From contig VJWM01000288.1 of assembly GCA_010909165.1 (NCBI GenBank), positions 62,001 to 126,000 of the forward strand: a DNA stretch of 64,000 bases. The letters are read 5' to 3'. The notes beneath the pieces are model-generated. The model was not told the DNA's origin and made no database searches. It worked only from the letters and a program-made list of their open reading frames with translations. Within the stretch, counting starts at the first letter, position 1, and every line of letters starts with the position of its first letter. The translations under genes were made by a program, and so were the position numbers. The DNA is from Anthoceros angustus. Taxonomy: Eukaryota > Streptophyta > Anthocerotopsida > Anthocerotales > Anthocerotaceae. Shown piece after piece: positions 1-11,100 of this stretch.

Positions 1-225
1 TACACCACCCTGCTGCGCAGCCACCCGGACTGTCCACCGGAAGTGGTGGAGCGCGTGGTGGCACTCCGGGAAGGCATTCCCCGGAAAGACGCCAAGGAGG
101 TGGTGCAGGACTGTAAGGAAGTGTACAGCAGAAGCCTGGCCATGGCCAAGGGCCAGCCACCCAAAGCCGGCTTGCTCATCTTCAGCAGGCTCACCTGCTT
201 TCCCAAGGGCATCCTCAGGAGGTGA
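1..225 (+). CDS. SEC6: Exocyst subunit SEC6, C-terminal end (partial gene)
   Basis: The window opens inside a reading frame (frame 1) that runs to a TGA at 223-225, giving the last 74 residues of a protein. The segment contains the stretches DCPPEVVERVVALREGIPRK and DAKEVVQDCKEVY followed by GQPPKAG, which I recognise as the C-terminal helix region of plant exocyst SEC6, the Sec6/EXOC3-type tethering subunit that helps dock secretory vesicles at the plasma membrane. The final 15 or so residues are less like the family. The gene starts upstream of the window, so exon structure and length cannot be judged. The neighbouring PPR gene is convergent, its stop about 260 bp away. Recognition is from memory of the family; identity is likely but unverified. 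Confidence 0.7.
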   Translation, partial: YTTLLRSHPDCPPEVVERVVALREGIPRKDAKEVVQDCKEVYSRSLAMAKGQPPKAGLLIFSRLTCFPKGILRR

Positions 226-481
226 ATGTAGACATCTGCATGCCATTCTACTCTCCCAATGGAGCTCTGGCAGAGAGGCTTCTGGAGCACACAGGCAGGG
301 GAAGGCACGATGTAATGTGTGAGGCGTGTAGAGTTCAGGGGAAGCTGGTGATGGCGTTCAGGAGGAGTTTGCCCGGACTGGCCTGGCATGTTACGGCTCC
401 CTGGAGTCCGCGTCTCGGCTGTAAAGTCCGACCTGTGGGACTAATGAAGCAACGACGACACAGAGGCTAGCCAACCGGGAT

Positions 482-3034
482 TCAGCAACCCCAGGAGAAA
501 AAATTATGCTGCACTCCGTCTGTGTCAGTCCACCAGCTCTGGCCTGGCTGTTTCCGAGCCCTTGTGCCTGCTCGCATCGCTTCCATCTCTGCTGCCTGCC
601 CCCACATCTGGGCACCCGTGTATACATTCAACATCAACAAATACGCCGCGGCGTCTGTCTTGTCTAGTTTCACCGCCTCATCGAAGGCAAAGCGGCCGAC
701 CTCCACATTGCTCCACTTCCGACAAGCGCCTAATAGGGTGTGCCAAACTGCAACATCGGGGGGCACAGGCATCGTCCTTGCCATAACTAGTGCCTCATCC
801 AGTCGGCCTGCACGGCCAAGGAGATCTACCATGCACGTGTAATGCTCCAGCGTGGGAGTGATGCCATACCGTCTGCTCATGGCCTCGAAGTACTGTTGCC
901 CCTGGTTTACTAGACCTGTGTGGCTGCAGACTGTTAATATACTGAGAAAGGTGATGATGTCAGGCTGTATCCCATCCTCTCCCATTCTGGTGACCAAGTG
1001 AAACACTACCTCACTTTCTCCTTGACGGGTGTATCCTGAAATTAGTGCGTTCCAGGCAACAACGTCTCTGTCGGGCATTGCCTCGAAAGCTTGCTGTGCT
1101 TCAACCATGCTTCCACAGTTTCCATACATGTTTACCAAACTTCCGCCCAGAAGCACGTCAGCTTGAAGCCCTTGCTGTTTGATCTGTGCATGGAGTTGCC
1201 TCCCCAGATCCAAATCTCCCACACCTGCACATGCCTGAAGGAGGCACAAAAATGTCACGGAGTTGGGTGCAACAACACCTTCTTCTTGCATTAACCTGTA
1301 AAGACCAAGGGCTTTCTGCCGCATGCCTTGCTGCAAATATCCTGCTATCATGGCACTCCACGTCACCACATTCTTGGTACGAAGTCCGTCAAAAACTCTT
1401 TGAGCGTCCTCTGGGCTGCCGCACTTTGCATACATGTTTACCAAACTGCTGGCAAGAAAAACATCCGCATCAAGTTCTCGTTCTCTGATTTGTGCATGAA
1501 GCTCCCTCCCACTCTCCACAGCCGGGGCACCCACGCTTGCACATGCCTGGAGGAGGCACGCAAAAGTCACAGCATTGGGTGTAACAATGCCCTCTTCTTG
1601 CATGGCCCTGTAAAGACGGAGGGCTTGCTGCCCCATGCCCTGCTGGGAGTATCCTGCTATCAGGGCACTCCATGTGACTATATTCTTTTCACCAAGTTCA
1701 TCAAACACACGCTGAGCATCCTCTAGGCTGCCGCATTTTGAATACATGTTCACCAAGCTGTTGGCTACAAACACATCAGCCTGAAGTTCTCGTTTGCGAA
1801 TTTGCATATGAAGCTGCCTCCCGTTCTCCAAAGCTGGGCTGCCCACACTTGCACAGGCCTGCAAGAGGCACAAAAATGTTACAGAATCGAGAGCCACAAT
1901 GCCTTCTGTTTGCATAGCCCTGTAAAGACGAAGGGCTTCCTGCCCCATGCCCTGCTGGGAGTATCCAGCTATCATGGCATTCCACGTCACCACGTTCTTC
2001 TGACTCACTCCATCGAATACGGCCCGAGCATCATCTAGGCTGCCACACTTGGCATACATGGTTAACAAGCTGTTGGCCACAAACACATCAGCCTGAAACC
2101 CTCGCTGTCTAATTTGTGCATGCAGCTGTCTCCCCTTCTCCAACGCCAAGATGCCCAGACTTGCACATGCCTGCAAGAGACATACGAACGTCACTGAACT
2201 GGCTGCGACGATGCCTTCCTTCTGCATAGAATCATAAAGACGAAGGGCTTCCTGACCTAGACCATGCTGGGAATATCCTGCCACCATGGCATTCCACGTC
2301 ACCGCATCTTTCGAAGGAAGGCTATCAAAAACTCCTCGAGCATCATCCAAGCTGCCACACTTTGCATACATGTCCACCAGGCAGCTACAAACAAACAAAC
2401 TAGGCTCTACGCCACTAGCCAACACATCAGCATGTACCTGCTGCCCAGATTCCAGGTCTGCTCCTCTTGCACAAGCCTGAAGGGCTGCTACAAACACATG
2501 GCCATCTGCCTTCACTCGTGACCTGCGCATTCGCTGATAGAGTTGTATGGCCTGCTTATCCTGTCCATGTTGAACATGCGCAGAGATTATGGCAGACCAT
2601 GTGAAGGCATCTGGTTTGGCAACCACAGTGAACACATTCATAGCTTCTTGCAACCTGGCATGAGAAGCATACATGCGTAGTAGGTGGTTGCACAGGAACG
2701 TATCCGATTCATACCCTGTCATCACGGTCATGGCATGCACACGGCGAGCAAGAGGCAGGTCCTTCCTTGCCACGCATTCTTTTAGGACAGTGTAAATAAG
2801 AGATTTGGTAACACGATAATCTGTGTGTACCAGAGCTCCAAGAGCCTCAACAGCCTCAGTCACCTGCCCCTGCTGACACAGTTTGCACACTGATTCAGTT
2901 GTTAAGCAACTTTCATATCCTGCTTTGGAAGGAGGCGCCCAACGACCCATCTGTATATCCAAAGCAACCTGCTGCGAATCCATCCGAGCTGGCCTGTAGA
3001 CGTTGCCTCGCCAGATAAACTCCACGCACTGCAT
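482..3034 (-). CDS. PLS-class pentatricopeptide repeat (PPR) protein, E/E+ type without DYW domain
   Basis: Single-exon 850-residue protein, typical of plant PPR genes. PPR proteins bind organellar RNA base by base and act in editing, splicing or stability. Repeats run from about residue 75 to 690 in P-L-S triplets of about 104 residues; units at about 281-384, 385-488 and 489-592 are strikingly alike (VTF-CLLQACAS, NMYAKCGS-EDA, VVTW-A-IAGYSQQGMGQ). They are followed by E/E+ motifs (VWHTLLGACRKWSNVEVGRF; KQPGQSWWTDTDG) and the protein stops at FFSWGC, just where a DYW deaminase would begin. The sequence beyond the stop shows no DYW continuation in any frame I read. Editing would then need a DYW domain in trans. 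A second methionine at residue 18 could also start it; organelle targeting is expected but not evident. Confidence 0.93.
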   Translation of the reverse strand: MQCVEFIWRGNVYRPARMDSQQVALDIQMGRWAPPSKAGYESCLTTESVCKLCQQGQVTEAVEALGALVHTDYRVTKSLIYTVLKECVARKDLPLARRVHAMTVMTGYESDTFLCNHLLRMYASHARLQEAMNVFTVVAKPDAFTWSAIISAHVQHGQDKQAIQLYQRMRRSRVKADGHVFVAALQACARGADLESGQQVHADVLASGVEPSLFVCSCLVDMYAKCGSLDDARGVFDSLPSKDAVTWNAMVAGYSQHGLGQEALRLYDSMQKEGIVAASSVTFVCLLQACASLGILALEKGRQLHAQIRQRGFQADVFVANSLLTMYAKCGSLDDARAVFDGVSQKNVVTWNAMIAGYSQQGMGQEALRLYRAMQTEGIVALDSVTFLCLLQACASVGSPALENGRQLHMQIRKRELQADVFVANSLVNMYSKCGSLEDAQRVFDELGEKNIVTWSALIAGYSQQGMGQQALRLYRAMQEEGIVTPNAVTFACLLQACASVGAPAVESGRELHAQIRERELDADVFLASSLVNMYAKCGSPEDAQRVFDGLRTKNVVTWSAMIAGYLQQGMRQKALGLYRLMQEEGVVAPNSVTFLCLLQACAGVGDLDLGRQLHAQIKQQGLQADVLLGGSLVNMYGNCGSMVEAQQAFEAMPDRDVVAWNALISGYTRQGESEVVFHLVTRMGEDGIQPDIITFLSILTVCSHTGLVNQGQQYFEAMSRRYGITPTLEHYTCMVDLLGRAGRLDEALVMARTMPVPPDVAVWHTLLGACRKWSNVEVGRFAFDEAVKLDKTDAAAYLLMLNVYTGAQMWGQAAEMEAMRAGTRARKQPGQSWWTDTDGVQHNFFSWGC
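1259..2194 (-). repeat. Three near-identical 312-nt intragenic PPR triplet repeats
   Basis: Inside the PPR gene, three consecutive 104-codon blocks (2194-1883, 1882-1571, 1570-1259) encode almost the same P-L-S triplet. The flanking triplets on both sides are more diverged. This indicates recent internal unequal crossover or gene conversion. Confidence 0.8.
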
Positions 3035-3385
3035 GTGTAGGAAGTCAAGAACGTGGTAACTCTATCCTATTTCCTGTTAAACCGCCAACGTAAGCGACGT
3101 GAGAAAAAGCTGTCACCACAAGAGCGATTGCAGGGACTGTTGCTGGAAGGTTATCCACAGCCAGGACTAGCTGCACTTCGTGCTACCTCGTGTTGTTCAA
3201 TGTTCAGCGTTCATTTCCACAATGTGGTGCTTTTGTTTTGCATTTGCGCTATTCCGAAAGTCCGTGAGTCCCTCTCAATCACCAGTTGACCCAAGATAAA
3301 AAAGAAAGAATGAAAAAAAAATTATTTAGGGGAAATTTTTGATGGGAGAAGCCCATCCAAGCACAGGACAAGCGAGAGGGATCAT

Positions 3386-3509
3386 GAGGGTCGAAGTGAA
3401 GAGGAAAAGTTACAAAGCTCCCTATCCGAAGTTATTGACTGTGCCTGAGGGTCGAAGTGAAGATGAGAAGTTACAAAGCTCCTATCGGCAGTTATTGACT
3501 GTGCCTACG
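3386..3509. repeat. 61-bp imperfect tandem duplication
   Basis: The phrase GGGTCGAAGTGAAGA...AAGTTACAAAGCTCC...TTATTGACTGTGCCT occurs twice with period 61. It is followed by a shorter imperfect duplication of GGCCTACA...ACGGAGGTAGAGGAGGATG around 3532-3605. The open frame across it (3339-3668) is repeat-derived and not recognised as a gene. The rest of 3035-3892 shows nothing else identifiable apart from the presumed PPR 5' flank. Confidence 0.7.
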
Positions 3510-3892
3510 ATGTCATATGCGGGAAGAGAAAACGGCCTACATGCTACGGAGGTAGAGGAGGATGCAGAAAATGGCCTACAAAGGTACGGAGGTAGAGGAG
3601 GATGTGTCACCTGCTATCGCTGCTCTGTGGATGATCGCCGTAGAGAGGGCCCGTTGAAGAGCAATTGACACTCTCTATTTGAAGAATGCCGTAAAATAGG
3701 AGAGGGACAGCTCCGCTTCATGCCTGCGAGCATGATAAGCCTTAGCGCAAGACTTGAGAAAAGTATCGAAGTCCTTAGCCAACGCCCCTTTTGTTTTTAA
3801 GGGCGGGCAGAATGAATTGGTAGCCCGCTTGCATCCCACTATATTTCTTAACTTTGATAGCTGTTGCTCCAGTAGCAGCCCAACCTAGATGG

Positions 3893-4618
3893 TTAGTATG
3901 CAGAGATAGGGTCGCGTGCAGGGACACTGACCACCTTGTTCACGATGTGGGAGAGGTCTTCTACGAGAGTCTGGTCGAGGAAGCTCCCTATGAAGTCAAG
4001 GAATCGAAGGGGACCCCCAAAATCCGCAGGCCGGGGGGCCGAAACAATCTCCCCTGTAGGTAATCGCAATCCCCTATGGAGACTAGACATGGCACTTGGA
4101 TAGCTTGATCTTCAAGCCCACCAAAGAAAGCTCATGAGAGAAGAGCTCAAAGGCCTTCTTGACCATGTCCCTAGACTCGAGGATGTGAGAGTCATCTTCC
4201 AGCGAAGGGCAGACACAATCACGAGCTGAGGAGGCAGCCTTGGAAAGGACCCTATAGTGAGCGATGGCGAAGAGAGCACCAGCTAGAGGTTCGCCCTGCC
4301 TGGTACATGTGGCCGACTCCAAGACATAGACGGCAAATCCCGATGACACATTCTTGTTTTGATAGTAGAAGTTGGAAGACCTCATGTAGAAGCACCTAGC
4401 GAAAGGGATAAGGCTCCCAAGACACCGCCAGCGTCCATGAGCTCCTTAATGATGACGCCTCTGGAGATGGTATTGAAGGCATTCTCTACATCGACCTGCA
4501 AGACCACCCTCTCCAAGTGGGTGTCGAGGCATGCCTTCACTCCAAACACCATGGAACCCCTCGGAGTGGCAATCCCAAATTGGGAGGATTTAGCTGTAGC
4601 TGGAGAAGGGAGCGGCAT
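3893..4618 (-). pseudogene. Degenerate non-LTR (LINE) reverse-transcriptase fragment
   Basis: Reading the minus strand from 4618, one frame gives VVLQVDVENAFNTISR, the palm motif A type of LINE reverse transcriptases. After a frame change near 4382 the next frame gives TRQGEPLAGALFAIAHYRVL (motif B) and LEDDSHIL, which corresponds to the xxDD catalytic motif, then LVGLKIKLSKC. A third frame (4090-3893) continues with a family-like tail. At least two frameshifts and missing ends show it is a dead 5'- and 3'-truncated copy. No target-site duplication or poly(A) tail was recognised. Confidence 0.75.
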
Positions 4619-4747
4619 TGCATGCTGAGAAGCTGCATGAACGCTTCCCCAACCGCAAGGAGACGCACGCCTGAGGAGGGAGCGGGCTTGTCCATAGTAA
4701 CTAGCCTGCTAACTGCGAGAACATGAGAGATCCGATGAGGCGTCTCT

Positions 4748-4935
4748 CCCCCGTCATCCTAGGATAGAAGAGTGCTAAGTTACACTTGAGACCGCCCCCG
4801 TCATCCTAGGATAGAAGAGTGCTAAGTTACACTTGAGACCGCCCCCGTCATCCTAGGATAGAAGAGTGCTAAGTTACACTTGAGACCGCCCCCGTCATCC
4901 TAGGATAGAAGAGTGCTAAGTTACACTTGAGACCG
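4748..4935. repeat. Perfect 4 x 47-bp tandem repeat
   Basis: Four head-to-tail copies of a 47-bp unit beginning CCCCCGTCATCCTAGGATAG and ending CACTTGAGACCG fill exactly 188 bp. I see no mismatches between copies, so the array is young. Confidence 0.95.
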
Positions 4936-5004
4936 AGATATGCAAGGGTTTCTCTACCACCGTCATCCATGATGGTAGCAGCTCACAGGGGAGGAGAAGA
5001 ATAA

Positions 5005-5136
5005 GTTTATTATAGTGGAAGAAAAAAAAATCTATTGTGAACCACTTGGACGAAAATTTTCCCTTACGAGACTTCGTACTTAACAACTTACAACTTATGC
5101 TATGTTGTGTCTAAACTACAAGGGCATCCTATGGAA
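5005..5136 (+). repeat. Dispersed repeat, copy related to 58569-58687
   Basis: The segment holding CCACTTGGACGAAAATTTT, ACTTCGTACTTAACAACTT and ACAAGGGCATCCTA is matched in the same order at 58590-58680 (CCACTTGGATGGAATTTTT, ACTTGGTACTTAACTACTT, CCAAGGGCATCCACT). It is about 75-80% alike by eye. The element type is unknown. Confidence 0.6.
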
Positions 5137-5581
5137 TACTGATCTGGTCACAAGGGAGCGTGTATGTGACTTTGTTTTTTTGGGTATACGCTACGGAAAT
5201 ATGCCACTGCATCTTTCAGATATTTGCCAATACACATATAATACATGCCACATCAACTTCTGTAAGTTCATACGTGGGGCAAAGACTTTCTATGACACGA
5301 TCATAGGCCTGGTGTTCCGATTGTGTCAAACACATGTTTTCTTGTTTAGGGGTTTAGGGTTTCGATCCGATCACCATACATATATGTTAAACAGGCGGGC
5401 AAGACACACATACACAAATTTTGTTCGCAAGTATGGCCCGTTGGCCGGCGAGCATAAATCCTCCTTAGACGCATTGCTAGAAGATGAGAGTCATTTGAAT
5501 CTGGCATCCATGGTTGCTGTCACGGCAGCTGGCCCAAACATCCAACACCTTGTTCCTCATGCTGCATCTGTGCCCGCTTAG
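5102..5581 (+). other. Unrecognised 159-codon open frame
   Basis: An ATG-initiated frame of 159 codons starts inside the dispersed repeat. I see no domain, signal peptide or family resemblance. The composition (cysteine, histidine and threonine scattered, no repeats) does not argue for or against coding. It could be a fragment of a transposon gene or chance. Nothing else is identifiable between 5582 and 6880 except low-complexity purine/pyrimidine tracts at 6340-6620. Confidence 0.2.
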
Positions 5582-6880
5582 AGTGACCTTGCGTCTCTTA
5601 GGAGACGGAACATGTGAGGACAAATTGTTACGCTTTTTGTGCACTGAGCATATTAGGTGATTGTGCGGCGTAGGAATGTGACAATTTTGTTGCTGCTTGT
5701 CTTGGGGCTTGTGTCAACAGAGTCAAGGACAAGGACAGCAAAAAGGAGAGCTGTCATGGAGCTGGAGATGATCAGAAATTGGACTCTGACACACACAAAA
5801 TCTCGCAGAGACACCGGTGTTCATGCAGCTGCGCGTTGTATCCTTAGCATGTGCCACCTTTGTTTCACGATTTTCGTTTAGTCGGGCAGCTAGGACTGAC
5901 TTGGTGCAAGGGTCTTGCTTTTCAGGCAACTTCAGAAGGATTTCACATATGAGATGGTCCTACAGGCTCGGCAAATGCAGGAAACCATTTTTATGATGGA
6001 CCATTCACTACGTGATACGGGAAAGGTGGCGCCTGTGATTCTCAAGTTCAACGTTTGTTGGCCTCTGTGAAGTTGTGCAGGTCACAATGATTTGCCTTCA
6101 CACTGATTACGGTGTCGTTGTCTCAATAGGATCTGGAATCGATAGAACGAGCCATAGAGCACAGTCTTGAAAGCAACAAAACAGACCGAAAAGCTAGCAC
6201 TTGTGCTCACTCACTCATGCTTGCACAATTGCAGCCACAAAAACCATATGTTCAAGCTTGCACTCCCATGGTGGGAGGTCTCAAAACACCTACCTACAAA
6301 AACACCTACAACCCACCTACAAACCCTGCTCCGCTCAATCTGGAAAGAGCCGTAGAGGAGGGCTTTCATCCTCTTCTGCCCCAGTGCTTGGCCCCTCCGC
6401 TTCCGAGTTCGGAGGCTGCCTCGGCCCAGCCTGAGGGGGAGGAGCCTGCAACGGGGAAGAGGCAACTGCAGCCGGCTATGGCATACCATAGCGAGATGCA
6501 GCCGGCTGCGCCTATGGAATTGGAGGTGGAGGTGGAGCAAACGGCATTTCCTGCATGAAATGGAAAGGTTGGGTAGGGGGAAAGGGGAGAGGTGGGTAGG
6601 GCTGGTAGGAAGGGGAGGGGACCAGAGATGGAATATTGCGTGCCGCAATGGCGCGGCAACACAAATGACCTAAACGCAACCCTAAACCCGAGAAGAAAAG
6701 TTTTTGTGTATCGTGAAATCTTTTCGTGCATCATGGGGTAGATTGACGATATCGGGACACAGGGGAGCTGCAGCCCCAACCGATGTGATCATGCGTAACA
6801 TACCAAAATAGTTCCGCTGTATGCGATGAGACTATTTTTTTCTGTCCACAACCCTAAAAAAATATGGAACCAGATCGTTA

Positions 6881-6950
6881 TTCCATAGCATCCACTCCTT
6901 TTAAGCACCCCGTTGAAGTACTTAAGCGCATGATGCTTAACGGCAATATT
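6881..6950 (+). repeat. Dispersed repeat, related to 57960-58010 and 58676-58730
   Basis: CATCCACTCCTTTTAAGCAC followed by CCCGTTGAAGTACTTAAG and GATGCTTAA resembles CATCCACTCCTCTTAGGCAC / CCCATCTAAGTAT / GATGCTTAA at 58.7 kb and a third copy at 57.97 kb. The remaining 6951-8153 contains no recognised gene; its right part is the presumed 3' UTR of the kinase gene. Confidence 0.5.
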
Positions 6951-8153
6951 CAACAAATTTGCCATTTGGTCCGCGTTTTTTTGGGCGGACGGATGACCGC
7001 CATGGCATATTGACATGGGCTTTGGATGGGCTAAGTGGTGAGTCCCACATACTTCGGGAGGGATACCTGTAAGTTTGTGTGGAGATTTAGCACCTGCCAT
7101 TCTTTGATTTCTCTTGTCGAAAAACCTCAGATACTATAATGCCGAAGGAGGACCATGAAGATCAGTCCACTCCTGAAGTACAAAGTGTAAGGTCATGGTA
7201 CCCCCAAAGCGCTCAAAGGCACCACCCAATGAGTTCATAAAAAGTGATTAGGTCGAGATGCCGTGGTAATAGGGCGGACATCCGGGTTTCTGATATACAG
7301 TGAGGCTTGCAACAAAAGTGAACCGTAGCTTGCCTAAGGAGCATCGATGCCCCAAATGCCCGTACTCGAGTGACTTCAAAAATAAGATCCCGTGACTCCA
7401 GGGCAACTGTTTCAGAAAGAGCGAGCAAAGATAATCAGTAGAGCAATATAAGTCGCTGAACTAATCATTTGAGACATTGAGAACACTCACAAATAGCAGT
7501 CCCCTAGGGACCTATACACAAAGGTCCAATTAGTCAAGCCACTGCACTCCACTTCCCTTCCTTGCTGTAGGGCCGGCTGCTGATTCATCCTGCCAGTTGC
7601 CGGGATAAAGATCTTACAAAGCATACAGAACCAATGATGCAACAGTCAATCCACAAGACCAGATACAACTACTTTTGGCATCCAGTAAGTGCATCCCTCA
7701 CTAAGCCTCTCCCGAATATAGTCCACTCCAGATCCAAACACTAAACAGATAATGCCAGAAGACAAAATTTACAACTTAATTCCAACAACCAGGCTTTAGA
7801 CTGGCAGCCAGCATCCCGAAGGCAATCCCCCAAGCATCAGTTGGCAAAGCAGGCTGTTACAAATAAACTTCAACACTAAACTGCATATTGCTCTCCCCTA
7901 ATTGTTTGAGGAAGCAGAGAGGTGGTGCACTCTCCAATATTTTTCTAAGGATTCTAATATTGACAAACTAGCAACTATACGAATTCTAAAAATAATCAAG
8001 TGGCTTTAGACCAATACAAGTAAACCATGAGAAACCTGTGCCAATATCCGTCTTAATAAGAACCTTTATCGCCATGGCCGCATAATTCAGAATGCTGAAA
8101 GTGGCAAGGATCTGGCTACGGAATCCAACGAGTCCACCCAGACACCAGACGCC

Positions 8154-11100
8154 CTAAGATCGTCTTGGCCCATCCTCTCCAAAATCATCGTGAGATAGTC
8201 GACCATTGTCCTCCAATGTAGGGGGTACAGAAATAATAGGTGGGGGAGACCAACACTGGTCAGGGACCATCAAAAAGTATGTTGACATAGCTTTCCGAAA
8301 TCGCTTCTTGTACTGCTTGGGTGAAATAACAGTCGGTGCGGCATTTTTTGGACCACCAAGGATCCCTGATGCTTTGACCCAAGTCTCAAGCTGCTTGTCC
8401 CACGTATATTGGCGTATAAAATCAATAATACCTATGGCTAACTCCTGTCGTTCTTCATCAATCCCAACTAGAAGGGAATAGTCCATTACGTCTACAGTCT
8501 GCGGGACACATCAGCAGACAAGGTCAGCTCTCACAGAACACAAACAACGTGCTAAAGAGGGGAAAACAAGAGACCATAGCTCTCAATAAACTAGGTTTAG
8601 GTTGAGCTTATACCGCAAGAAACGCGGTGTCATTCCAAACAGCGCGTTCCAACAGACGTTTAGCCTTGTTGCCGACAAAAATTGGAGCAGTAGGCATTGC
8701 TTCCAAAAGGTTCTGGTCCAATAAAACAGCATTGCTTCCTTTGGAGTCGTTATAACGGGAGCGAACTGATCCCTTCAGGTCATAAATTCGCGATACAGAC
8801 CTTCCATATAACAGATTCTCCATCACCAGAAGATCCATCTTCTGTATCTCTTTGCCTGCTTTCTTCACCGTAACCTGCAGGACCAGGAAAGCAACTTCAG
8901 AAGGCCTGCAGCAAACAACGTTGTGAATTCCATCACACATCATTGACAAAGAACAAAACTTTCTTCCAACCTGATAAAGACCCAAAATTTTGGCCAAACA
9001 TGTTGGGCTCCCAGAATCGATATATTCTGAGAGGTAATTAAAGTACTCAAGGGCAAAGTCCCGAAATGAGACAGATTCTGTTCTCGTGACCTGCTTCACA
9101 ACAAACCGGTCATCCGCAGTCTTGGCAAAAAATACATTGCTCTTGCCTCCTTGTGCTCCCCACTTCTTGCATCGGCATAAAGATCTTAGGAAACTCAGGT
9201 CTCCGTCACAACATTTCTGCCTCAGTATGGCAAACTGCTTTGCATAGTATGACCTGACAGAGTACTTCATTTTACCCTGACCACTTCCATCCTCAAACTG
9301 TGTCAAAATATGAGGATCACCAGATGCTGGCTCTCTGGAACTAAACGATCTGTCCAGGTTATCAGATGAACCTCCATCACTTGACTGCAATGGGTGTGAG
9401 GCACTCCCATCTTGAACACTACTATCAGGAAACTCCCTGCTGTTCTTTAAGTCCCTATGATAATCCTCTGAAGCAAGTGCATACGCTATGATGGTTGTGG
9501 GCTCATCATCATACACTGCTATTATGACGTTGTCCTGACCTGGAGGGAGGAGAACCCTAGCAGTCCCCTCAGCTGCAGTTCTAGATATGCTCAACAGGGA
9601 AGGCGGCCCGCGAGCTTCACTCCTTGGAGGTGAACCAGCAATGGAACTGGAAGTTCGGCTGCTGTAAGTCCTGTAAAGATTGTGGAAAGGCGTTGCAAAT
9701 TCACGATCAGCCACACTCTTTGATGGTGATGAAGGGGTACTCTGCTGCACTGCGTCAGTCACATCCCTCTGTTCAACATTGAGTATAGCCACAGTAGGCA
9801 TTGCCCCGTCCAGACCAGGTCCATCAGTCTGTACACCAGATCTGTCATAGATCATAGATTGTTCCATCTCTGCAGCCTGTCCACCTGTAGTAAGGAACTC
9901 ACTACTTGCAGCAGGGAGACTGTTATTGAGAGTCAGTTCATCAGGCACAGCCTGAGCCACAAGGTTGTCTGAGGAATTGGCATTCCCTGATACATCCAAG
10001 TGTGCAATCTCATTAGTAGGCTCAGATTCTTGTTCAACAACCTCCACTGAACTACCCGCTGGCTCATCTTGTATTCCAGAAGCAGCTTCAACTCCACCTT
10101 GCACAACATGCTCAAGTCTAGGGCCCAACATTTCTCTAACCTTCTCATCGAGGGCAGGCACAGGACTACCGAACGCCTCAACGATGCTTGGATCCAGCGG
10201 AATTGTGACAGGAGGAGCCTTGGAATCTGCAGAGATGGGCAGTAACGTTGTTGAAGCCATGTCTGGAGGTGCTTGTACCGCCCCAACCCCCGAATCAGCA
10301 CTTATCCCCGAATGTTCATCCCCATTCATCAGATTTCTTGCAGTTCCACTACTTCCACTAGAATCTGCACCACTGTGCGATCTGGAAAGACCACTTCCGG
10401 ACCCTTCTGAATCAGCCTCTCCATCTTGACTACCCATCGACTTGCCACTGATACCCCCAAAACTCATTTGTTTTGCCAGCTTGACGGAGGAATCATCCAA
10501 TAAATTTGCTTCTGAGCCACCTAGACCTCTTTTTGCCTTGAGATGGGTGTTTAACTTATTAAACTGATCTTCCCAGTAGATGGCACATTCCACAAGTATC
10601 CGTCTTAGGAGGTTCAATTGTAGAATGTCTGCAATAGGTTGTCCGGGCTGCGGATTTGGGTTTGCTGCCTTCTGCAACTCGCCCTGAAATGCCAGTAAGA
10701 AAAAAGACTAAGAAACCTGAGCTCATCTATTGTATCACGTATCTGCGACTCACAAACAAAGAACACAAAGTGTGTGCCAAAATAGATATAGCACATTGAT
10801 AGCAGCATGTGCTGACCTCAAAACCCGCCTTATAACTTTGAGCCAGTGTCTCTAATTCCACATATCGCCTCCTTGCCTCCGGACCTTTGACCCCACACAA
10901 CCTCTCCAGAGATCCAGAACTAGCAATCCTCTCTCCAATCACGCGGAGAGTATCGAACACCTCCGCAAATACTTGGTCTCCTCTCTTACCAATCTGAGCA
11001 AGACACATTAGTTAACAGGAATTCTGCAACTGAATTGCTCGAATCTGGCCACAAGGAGGAAACAAAACGGAGAACTACCTCGTCCAGTTCGTCCTGAAGC

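Noticed and set aside
6211..6648. 145-codon minus-strand frame rich in Leu/Pro/Arg
   Set aside because: It lies over purine/pyrimidine-biased low-complexity DNA and is open on the other strand too; no domain seen.
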